DNA of 53,992 nt from Devosia elaeis (GTDB lineage: Bacteria; Pseudomonadota; Alphaproteobacteria; Rhizobiales; Devosiaceae), in assembly GCF_001650025.1 (NCBI RefSeq), contig NZ_LVVY01000076.1, positions 1 to 53,992 of the forward strand, read 5' to 3'. Below, one piece after another: positions 9,552 through 15,308 of this stretch; position 1 is the first letter of the stretch; every line of letters starts with the position of its first letter. The notes under the pieces were generated by a model. It ran no database searches. It was not told where the DNA came from and saw only the letters and a list, made by a program, of their open reading frames with translations. Both the position numbers and the translations under genes were made by a program.

Positions 9552-9974
9552 TCAATTGTCGTCCGCCACATCCGGCAGCGGCAGGAAATCCACGCCGTCC
9601 TCGATGAGGCCGGCCACCTCTTCGCGCGTCGCCTCCCCATAGATGCCGCGGGCCTCGGCTTCCTCGAAATGGATTTTTCGCGCTTCCTCGGCAAAGCTGT
9701 CGCCGACATAATCGGCCTCGCTCATCACCTTCCTGCGATATTGGCGGAGCATGTCGCGGAAGCGGGCCGCATCCGGATGGGCGGCGGACAGCGGCACGCG
9801 CTCCTGATCGGTGCGGGCCACATTGGGGGCCATGGGCGCCTTTTCCACATGGGCGTCGCCGCATTGCGCGCAGGTGACGATGCCGCGGGCCTGCTGCTCG
9901 TCATAGGCGGCGGCGTTCTTGAACCAGGCGTCGAAGCGGTGCCCCTTCGAACATTGAAGCGAATACTGGATCAC
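9552..9974 (-). CDS. DUF1178 family protein
   Basis: The 140 residues start IQYSLQCSKGHRFDAWFKNA after a GTG initiator. There is a zinc-finger-like pair, Cys-x-x-Gly-His near residue 8 and Cys-x-x-Cys (TCAQCGD) near 35, and an acidic C-terminus. These are the hallmarks of DUF1178, whose function is not known. It lies 63 bp downstream of the nitrilase-family gene, and the grxC-nitrilase-DUF1178 order is common in Hyphomicrobiales, so one transcript is likely. Confidence 0.9.
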   Translation of the reverse strand: MIQYSLQCSKGHRFDAWFKNAAAYDEQQARGIVTCAQCGDAHVEKAPMAPNVARTDQERVPLSAAHPDAARFRDMLRQYRRKVMSEADYVGDSFAEEARKIHFEEAEARGIYGEATREEVAGLIEDGVDFLPLPDVADDN

Positions 9975-10037
9975 TATGCTTGTCGTTTCATTGCGGCGCA
10001 GGACCGCGCCCTTGTCCGGACCATATAGGGGTCCGAA

Positions 10038-10865
10038 CTAGTTCTGCAAAGCCGGAGGCGAAAAGTCCCGCGCATTGGCCAAGGCCGGCACCCGGCCGCG
10101 TGCCTCGACAACAGCCGAGGGGTCGATATCGGCGACCAGGACGCCGGGCGCATCATGGTCGAGCTCCGCGATCACCCGGCCCCAGGGGTCGACGATCAGC
10201 GAATGGCCATAGGTGGCCCTGCCATTGGCATGGCTGCCGCCCTGCGCCGCGGCGATGACATAGGAGCCGGTCTCGATGGCCCGCGCCCGCAAGAGCACAT
10301 GCCAATGCGCCTGGCCCGTGGGCACGGTGAAGGCGGCGGGGACCGCGATCAGATTGGCGCCGGCATTGGCCAGCGCGTTGTAGAGCCGCGGGAAGCGCAT
10401 GTCGTAGCAGATGGAAAAGCCGAGGGTAAAATCGCCCAGGGGGGCAATCACGGCCCGATCACCGGCTTTATAGGTGGCGCTTTCGCGATAGGCGTTGAGC
10501 CCGGCGATGTCGGCGTCGAAGAGATGGATCTTGTCATAGGTGGCGACCTGGGCCCCATCCGGCCCGAACAGCACCGAGCGATTGGCGAAACGCCCATCCT
10601 CGAGCGGCACGGGCAGCGAGCCGATATGGACGAATATATTATGCCTATGGGCCATCTCGCCCACCCGGGCCAGGTGCGGATGCCCCTCGAAAGGCGCGGC
10701 CACCGCCTTGAGCTGCTCGCGGTTTTCCGGAAAGATCAGGGTGACTTCCGGGGTCACCGCATAGGCGGCGCCCCGGTCGGCCGCTTCGGCCAGCAGCGGC
10801 TCCAGCGCGGCCAGATTGGCCTCCGGATCGAGCCCGGAGCGCATCTGGATGGCGGCGATTTTCAT
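10038..10865 (-). CDS. Carbon-nitrogen hydrolase, Nit/nitrilase superfamily
   Basis: It is an amidase-type hydrolase of 275 aa. The catalytic triad is in place: Glu in AVTPEVTLIFPEN, Lys in DKIHLFDAD and Cys in GFSICYDMRFPRLY. The close match of these motifs to Nit1/Nit2 proteins suggests hydrolysis of deaminated glutathione or an omega-amide, a metabolite-repair role. This fits with grxC immediately upstream (stop and start 3 bp apart). The exact substrate is inference. Confidence 0.92.
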   Translation of the reverse strand: MKIAAIQMRSGLDPEANLAALEPLLAEAADRGAAYAVTPEVTLIFPENREQLKAVAAPFEGHPHLARVGEMAHRHNIFVHIGSLPVPLEDGRFANRSVLFGPDGAQVATYDKIHLFDADIAGLNAYRESATYKAGDRAVIAPLGDFTLGFSICYDMRFPRLYNALANAGANLIAVPAAFTVPTGQAHWHVLLRARAIETGSYVIAAAQGGSHANGRATYGHSLIVDPWGRVIAELDHDAPGVLVADIDPSAVVEARGRVPALANARDFSPPALQN

Positions 10866-10868
10866 CGT

Positions 10869-11123
10869 CTAGCCGGCCAGGAGGGGATCGAGCCCGCCCT
10901 GTCGCTCCAGCGCCGCCAGGTCGTCATAGCCGCCCACATGCACATCGCCCACGAAGATTTGCGGCACCGTGCGGCGGCCATGGGCGCGCTCGGTCATTGT
11001 CTCGCGCAGCGCGGGATCGAGCACGCTGATCTCGGTGTAATCGACGTTCTTTTCGGCCAGCAGCGCCTTGGCCGCGTGGCAATAGGGGCAGGTGGGGGTG
11101 GTATAGATTTCGACCTTGGCCAT
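10869..11123 (-). CDS. grxC: Glutaredoxin 3
   Basis: This small thiol-disulfide oxidoreductase of 84 aa uses glutathione. The active site CPYC follows the first strand (VEIYTTPTCPYC). TVPQIFV (cis-Pro) and GGYDDL complete the glutathione-binding site. I chose the ATG at 11123, with GGAG 9 bases ahead, over an upstream ATG that adds eight unconserved residues. It lies between the comF-like gene (30 bp upstream) and the nitrilase gene. Confidence 0.94.
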   Translation of the reverse strand: MAKVEIYTTPTCPYCHAAKALLAEKNVDYTEISVLDPALRETMTERAHGRRTVPQIFVGDVHVGGYDDLAALERQGGLDPLLAG

Positions 11124-11153
11124 GGCGGCAGGCTCCGAAGACAGCACAACCCC

Positions 11154-11957
11154 TTATATGGGCAGTTCGCCGTCGATGACAACGCGGGCGAAGGTCAACA
11201 CGTCCACCCGTCCCGCGCCGCCGCGCTTGAGGACGCGAGTAATGGCCTTGACCGTGGCCCCGGTCGTATAGACATCGTCCACCAGCACCACGGGGCGGCC
11301 CGCCAGGCGCTCCAGCGCCCGCTGATGCAGGACGAAGGCGCCCCGCACATTGCGCAGTCGGCCATCGCCGGACAGGCCCACCTGCTGGCGGGTCTTGCGG
11401 TGGCGGCGCACCAGATGCGGGTCGACCTCGAGCCCGGTGAGCCGGCCCAGCTCCCGCGCCAGCAGCATGGACTGGTTATAGCGGCGGAAGCGCAACCGGC
11501 TGGCATGCAGCGGCACCGGCACCAGGACCGGCCGGTCCGGCCAGAATTCCTGCCCGGCGGCGGCCATCAGCCGGGCGCAGAACCGCGCCAGCTCCACCCG
11601 GTCGCCATATTTGAAGCGGCTGATCAGCGTGCCCACCACCGCCCCATAGGCCATCGCCGCCCGGGCCCGCTCGAAAGGCGGCGGATCGGCCAAGGCTTCG
11701 GCGGAGCGCGCATCGGGCCCCGGATCGCCCTCGAAGGGCAGGCCCAGGATCGGGCAGAACGGCGCGCTGATCGGACGCAGGCCGGAAAAGCAGGCCGCGC
11801 AGAGGCTGTCCCCGGCCACGAGCGGCGCCGAACAGGCAATGCAGGCGGGCGGATAGAGCTGATCGAGCAGGACCAGGCCCAGCCGGCCGAGCCCCTGCCC
11901 CAGCCGGTCCAGCACACGCCCTTTGACTTCCCCGCCCCCGCTCTCCATAAGGGCCAT
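11154..11957 (-). CDS. ComF family phosphoribosyltransferase-like protein
   Basis: The 267 aa carry an N-terminal zinc-finger (CIACSAPLVAGDSLCAACF, residues about 39-57) and a C-terminal PRTase domain with the PRPP loop VVLVDDVYTTGATV. ComF relatives act in DNA uptake in competent bacteria. In alphaproteobacteria the protein is widespread without known competence, so its role here is open. It starts the minus-strand run comF-grxC-nitrilase-DUF1178 and is divergent from the methyltransferase, 35 bp away. Confidence 0.9.
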   Translation of the reverse strand: MALMESGGGEVKGRVLDRLGQGLGRLGLVLLDQLYPPACIACSAPLVAGDSLCAACFSGLRPISAPFCPILGLPFEGDPGPDARSAEALADPPPFERARAAMAYGAVVGTLISRFKYGDRVELARFCARLMAAAGQEFWPDRPVLVPVPLHASRLRFRRYNQSMLLARELGRLTGLEVDPHLVRRHRKTRQQVGLSGDGRLRNVRGAFVLHQRALERLAGRPVVLVDDVYTTGATVKAITRVLKRGGAGRVDVLTFARVVIDGELPI

Positions 11958-11992
11958 ATTGCCACGCTCCGGCTCCGGCGAAAGCCCTTTCG

Positions 11993-12829
11993 ATGACCAG
12001 CGCCCCCCAGCTTTTCGATTCCGTCCAGATCGGCCGCAACCTGTCCCGCCGCAAGGGCACGGACAATTTCGTGCGCGACCTGGTGCTGGAAGACCTTGCC
12101 GACCGGCTCGCCACCTATAAGCGCGATTTTTCCCGGGCCGTGCTGATCGGGCCCGATGCCGAAACCCTGCCGGAAACGCTGGTCACCGCCAATGGCCCGG
12201 TTGCGGCGCAGCGGGTGGAGGCCTTTGCCGATGCCGATTTCCCTTCCCTGCCGCCGGGCGAGCATGACTTGGTCGTTTCGCTCCTGCATCTGCAGACCGT
12301 CAACGACGTGCCCGGCCACCTGGCGCGGCTGCGGCGGCAATTGCGCCCCGATGGCCTGCTCATGGCCGCCTTTATCGGCGGCGAAAGCCTGACCGAATTG
12401 CGCGAGGCGTTCCTGGCCGCCGACCTCGCCGTGTCCGGCGGCGCCTCGGCCCGGGTCGCCCCCATGGCGCAGGTGCGCGATGCCGGCGCCTTGCTGCAAC
12501 GGGCCGGCTTCGCTTTGCCGGTCGCCGATGTGGAAACTCACAGGTTGCGCTATGGCAATCCCTTTGCGCTGATGGCGGAATTGAAAGCCCTGGGCGCCGC
12601 CAATCCGCTGGCCGACCGGCCGCGCCGCTTCGCCACCCGCACCCTGCTTGCCGCCGCCGCCCAGGCCTATGCCGAACGCGACGGCGATCCCGACGGCCGG
12701 GTGCGCGCCACGCTCGAAATCATCTGGATCGCCGGCTGGGTGCCGCATGAAAGCCAGCAGAAGCCCTTGAAGCCGGGCAGCGCCACCACGCGCATGGCCG
12801 ATATCCTGGGCCGGGGGGAAGCCGAATGA
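11993..12829 (+). CDS. SAM-dependent methyltransferase, BioC/NDUFAF5-like
   Basis: This 278-aa methyltransferase-fold protein starts with LFDSVQIGRNLSRRKG, a motif shared with mitochondrial NDUFAF5 and bacterial BioC-like proteins. The Rossmann part has VLIGPDAETLPETL and LVVSLLHLQTVNDVPGHL, and the C-terminus holds WIAGWVPHESQQKPLKPGSA. The classic glycine-rich SAM loop is poorly conserved, so activity is uncertain. By homology to NDUFAF5 it may modify a complex I subunit; that is inference. Its start codon lies in the short divergent gap with comF. Confidence 0.85.
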   Translation: MTSAPQLFDSVQIGRNLSRRKGTDNFVRDLVLEDLADRLATYKRDFSRAVLIGPDAETLPETLVTANGPVAAQRVEAFADADFPSLPPGEHDLVVSLLHLQTVNDVPGHLARLRRQLRPDGLLMAAFIGGESLTELREAFLAADLAVSGGASARVAPMAQVRDAGALLQRAGFALPVADVETHRLRYGNPFALMAELKALGAANPLADRPRRFATRTLLAAAAQAYAERDGDPDGRVRATLEIIWIAGWVPHESQQKPLKPGSATTRMADILGRGEAE

Positions 12830-12865
12830 GCCTGACCAACTGCCCGGCCCTTGCTTCGGCCCAAT

Positions 12866-12894
12866 AAAAAAGGCCGGTGTTGCCACCGGCCTTT
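12866..12894 (-). terminator. Intrinsic terminator of carD
   Basis: Read on the minus strand, GGCCGGTG-GCAA-CACCGGCC is an 8-bp perfect stem with a tetraloop, followed by TTTTTT. It lies 24 bases past the carD stop and 37 bases past the convergent methyltransferase stop, and may serve both. Confidence 0.9.
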
Positions 12895-12917
12895 CGCATT
12901 CCTGATGGCGGGAGGGC

Positions 12918-13484
12918 TTACGCCGCTTCCTCGTCGCTTTCGGCCTCGGCCGCGTCGGCCTTGGTGCGCTTCGGGCTCTTGGCGAGCTGCTTTTCGATCA
13001 GTTGCACGGCCTCGGTCAGCGTCAGCTTGCGCACGGCGCCCACTTCCCGGCTCATCCGGTCCATGGCCTGCTCGAACAGCTGGCGTTCCGAATAGGACTG
13101 CTCGGGCTGCTCTTCGGAACGGTAGAGATCGCGCACCACTTCCGAAATGGCGATCAGGTCGCCCGAATTGATCTTGGCTTCATATTCCTGGGCGCGGCGC
13201 GACCACATGGTGCGCTTGACGCGGGCCCGGCCGGTGACGGTATCGAGAGCCTTCTTGATCTCGTCGTCCTCGGCCAGCTTGCGCATGCCGACCGACTTGA
13301 CCTTGGCCACGGGGACGCGCAGCGTCAGCTTGTCCTGCTCGAAGCTGATCACGAACAGCTCAAGAGTAAGACCAGCGACTTCCTGCTCCTCGATGGCGAC
13401 GATGACGCCGACGCCATGGGCAGGGTAGACGACATATTCGCCCGTCTTGAACCCGAGCCGCTGCTGCTGCTTCTTGGCTACCAT
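12918..13484 (-). CDS. carD: CarD family transcriptional regulator
   Basis: It binds RNA polymerase beta and stabilises open complexes at rRNA and growth-related promoters (CdnL/CarD family). The N-terminal Tudor-like RNAP-interaction domain reads FKTGEYVVYPAHGVGVIVAI. The helical DNA-binding domain has TMWSRRAQEYEAKINSGDL and SYSERQLFEQAMDRM. The C-terminus is a charged Ala/Glu tail. I chose the ATG at 13484, with AAGGAG 9 bases upstream, giving 188 aa. The 5' leader is unusually structured: a hairpin at 13512-13545, a palindrome at 13575-13588 and an intrinsic-terminator-like hairpin at 13650-13673. Confidence 0.95.
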   Translation of the reverse strand: MVAKKQQQRLGFKTGEYVVYPAHGVGVIVAIEEQEVAGLTLELFVISFEQDKLTLRVPVAKVKSVGMRKLAEDDEIKKALDTVTGRARVKRTMWSRRAQEYEAKINSGDLIAISEVVRDLYRSEEQPEQSYSERQLFEQAMDRMSREVGAVRKLTLTEAVQLIEKQLAKSPKRTKADAAEAESDEEAA

Positions 13485-13511
13485 ATGCTGGAACTCCTTA
13501 TTGACGCCCCA

Positions 13512-13545
13512 AATGGCGGGTTCCTTGCGGCAAGGACCTGCCATT
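13512..13545 (-). promoter_or_regulatory. Hairpin in carD 5' leader
   Basis: AATGGCGGGTTCCTTG pairs with CAAGGACCTGCCATT, about 15 pairs with one bulged T and one G-U, around a 3-base loop. Its near end is 28 bases from the carD start codon, so the ribosome site stays outside the stem. Confidence 0.6.
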
Positions 13546-13574
13546 CCTACTCGTTGACGCCCGACCCCGGGCGC

Positions 13575-13588
13575 TTACTGCGCAGTAA
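13575..13588. promoter_or_regulatory. 14-nt palindrome TTACTGCGCAGTAA
   Basis: A perfect dyad lies 91 bases upstream of carD, in the size range of a dimer binding site. No cognate regulator is identifiable. Confidence 0.45.
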
Positions 13589-13647
13589 AGCCTCACGCCG
13601 TCCGGGTCCGCTTTGTCCGGAACGCCATGCACTTCAAATGATGTCTG

Positions 13648-13698
13648 TCAAAAAAATCGTGCCTTGCGGCACGGGCTGGATGACGGGCTCAACTGCAT
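13648..13698 (-). other. Possible 16-aa leader ORF upstream of carD
   Basis: ATG at 13698 opens 16 codons (MQLSPSSSPCRKARFF) ending in TGA at 13648-13650, inside the T-tract of the terminator-like hairpin. The predicted transcription start at about 13700 would leave it almost leaderless. No Shine-Dalgarno is seen. It may be chance. Confidence 0.25.
13650..13673 (-). terminator. Terminator-like hairpin upstream of carD
   Basis: On the minus strand CGTGCC-GCAA-GGCACG is followed by ATTTTTTT. It may end the fdxA transcript (stop at 13850). It also lies between a promoter-like pair at 13707-13735 and carD, so it could attenuate carD or define a short RNA of about 50 nt. Confidence 0.75.
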
Positions 13699-13706
13699 AT
13701 GGAGGG

Positions 13707-13735
13707 ACCATAGCACAATTTTTCAGCAGAATCAA
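13707..13735 (-). promoter_or_regulatory. Promoter-like pair TTGATT-17-TATGGT
   Basis: On the minus strand, TTGATT (13735-13730) and TATGGT (13712-13707) are separated by 17 bases, close to a housekeeping promoter. The predicted start is near 13700. It faces carD with a terminator-like hairpin in between. Confidence 0.45.
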
Positions 13736-13849
13736 AAAGAACGAATCAGCCGAACGCCCATGGGCCGCCCGGCGGGGCAGCCTCTCGCGATAGTAAAGTG
13801 GCAAAGCACTGCCATAGCTGAAAATTCAAGCGAGGCGCGTGCCGTCGCC

Positions 13850-14188
13850 TCAATCGCCCTCGCCCGGCGCATCGGAGAAATACTTCTCCAGCTTGCCCGC
13901 TTCCCCATCCTTGTCCTTGGCCTCGGGCAGCGGATCGCGCCGCTCGGTCAGGTTCGGCCAGATGGTGGAGAACTTGCGGTTGAGCTCCAGCCATTCGTCC
14001 AGCCCGCTTTCGGTATCGGGTTTGATGGCCTCGGCCGGACATTCGGGCTCGCAGACGCCGCAATCGATGCATTCGTCCGGATGGATCACCAGCATGTTCT
14101 CGCCTTCATAGAAGCAGTCCACCGGACACACTTCAACGCAATCGGTATATTTGCAGGCGATGCAATTGTCGGTGACGATATAGGTCAT
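13850..14188 (-). CDS. fdxA: 7Fe ferredoxin FdxA
   Basis: This small electron carrier has one [3Fe-4S] and one [4Fe-4S] cluster. The 112 residues show [20 protein letters not shown] and then [12 protein letters not shown], the usual pattern of FdxA-type ferredoxins, and the typical C-terminal tail with [17 protein letters not shown] chose the ATG at 14188, since TYIVTDNC is the family N-terminus; four residues lie upstream in frame. It lies between the acetyltransferase gene and carD on the same strand. Confidence 0.96.
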   Translation of the reverse strand: MTYIVTDNCIACKYTDCVEVCPVDCFYEGENMLVIHPDECIDCGVCEPECPAEAIKPDTESGLDEWLELNRKFSTIWPNLTERRDPLPEAKDKDGEAGKLEKYFSDAPGEGD

Positions 14189-14363
14189 TCTGGCAGGCAA
14201 TCCCGTCCAAACGCGGCCGGCCTCTTGGGGAAGGTCAAGCCACCTGTCTCAACGGGAAGGGTGCTAAACCCTTTTCCGTTCGGCCGCAAGACCATGCCGG
14301 GAGACGGTTTGGCGCAGTTACCGCTCCCGGTAAAATGCCGTGCTCCGGGGCCGCCGGTATGCG

Positions 14364-14900
14364 TCAGCCGGGCCGGTGCCGGAAAACCAGATCCTCGGGG
14401 TCCTGTCCCACGGCGCTCGCATCCGGCACCGCGCCGAGCTTGCGGGCCAGCCCGATGGAACGCGCATTTTCCGGATCGCAATAGCTGACCAGCGATGGCA
14501 GGCCCCGCACCGAGAAGGCCCAGTCCCGCAAGGCCGAGGCGGCCTCGAAGGCATAGCCCTGCCCCTCGAAACCCTCATAAAGCAACCAACCCAGTTCCTT
14601 TTCGGGAAAGAGCGGGCCGTGATTGATCCCGACCTGACCGATACACGCGCCCGTGCTGCGCAGGTCGATCATCAGACCGCCATGCCCGAACAGGTGCCAG
14701 CAGGCGATGTCGTGGCAGAACATCCCCCAGGCGGCCTTGCTGTCATAGGGCCCGCCCATATGGGCCGCACGCGCCGACGCCAGGAACCCGGCATAGGCCG
14801 CAAAGTCGCCCGCCAGTGGCGCCCGCAGCATCAGGCGTTCGGTTTTCAGCACGGGAATGTGGTTGGGCTGGGCGAGGCGCGCCAGGAGCCGGTCAGTCAT
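14364..14900 (-). CDS. GNAT family N-acetyltransferase
   Basis: It is a RimJ/RimL-like acetyltransferase of 178 aa. It starts with TERLMLRAPLAGDFAAYAGF, and the later region GWLLYEGFEGQGYAFEAASAL corresponds to the acetyl-CoA pyrophosphate-binding motif. The substrate is unknown. I chose the ATG at 14900, which overlaps the end of the upstream S4 gene by 8 bases, consistent with translational coupling. Confidence 0.88.
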   Translation of the reverse strand: MTDRLLARLAQPNHIPVLKTERLMLRAPLAGDFAAYAGFLASARAAHMGGPYDSKAAWGMFCHDIACWHLFGHGGLMIDLRSTGACIGQVGINHGPLFPEKELGWLLYEGFEGQGYAFEAASALRDWAFSVRGLPSLVSYCDPENARSIGLARKLGAVPDASAVGQDPEDLVFRHRPG

Positions 14901-15288
14901 CGCCGGCTCCATCCCGCAGCCGGTCGGTTTCCCGCCTTTCCCGCTTGGTCGGACGGCCCGCCCCCGGCGAGCGTTCGGCAATGGCTGCCTCGTAGGGCGA
15001 GCGCTCGGCGCGCGGCGGCATGGGTGGGGAAATATCCTCGTAAAGCCCCTGGGCCTCGCTGGCCGGGCCGCGCCGCGTGCCGGGATCGATTATGCGCCAG
15101 ACCAGAACCTTGCCATGGATCGACATGGTCAGCACGTCACCGGCGCCGACCTTGTGGTCGCTGCGCTCCGTCCGCGCCGAATTGATGCGGATAGCGCCCG
15201 ATTCGATGATCTTCTGCGCCAGCGTCCGCGACTTGACCGCGCGCGAAAAGAACAGGAACCGGTCGAGCCGCTCCTTGCGGAGCGGCAT
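14893..15288 (-). CDS. S4-domain RNA-binding protein, Hsp15-like
   Basis: This is an Hsp15/HslR-type protein, expected to bind RNA or stalled 50S subunits. The S4 domain is at the N-terminus: RKERLDRFLFFSRAVKSRTL, then IIESGAIRINSARTERSDHK. A basic, disordered C-terminal tail follows. A TTG at 15306 would give six more residues, but the ATG at 15288 (131 aa) fits the family start better. It directly follows the helicase (stop 20 bp upstream) and is almost certainly co-transcribed. Confidence 0.88.
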   Translation of the reverse strand: MPLRKERLDRFLFFSRAVKSRTLAQKIIESGAIRINSARTERSDHKVGAGDVLTMSIHGKVLVWRIIDPGTRRGPASEAQGLYEDISPPMPPRAERSPYEAAIAERSPGAGRPTKRERRETDRLRDGAGDD

Positions 15289-15308
15289 TTCGGCCGGCCC
15301 TGTCAATC

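Larger units (their letters stand above)
13485..13849 (-). promoter_or_regulatory. carD leader and fdxA-carD gap
   Basis: These 365 bases hold no supported large gene. On the minus strand they show, in order toward carD, a promoter-like pair at 13707-13735, a 16-codon ORF, a terminator-like hairpin, a 14-nt palindrome and a 15-bp hairpin. Each is listed separately. TTGACA also occurs at 13646-13651, but no good -10 follows. Confidence 0.5.
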
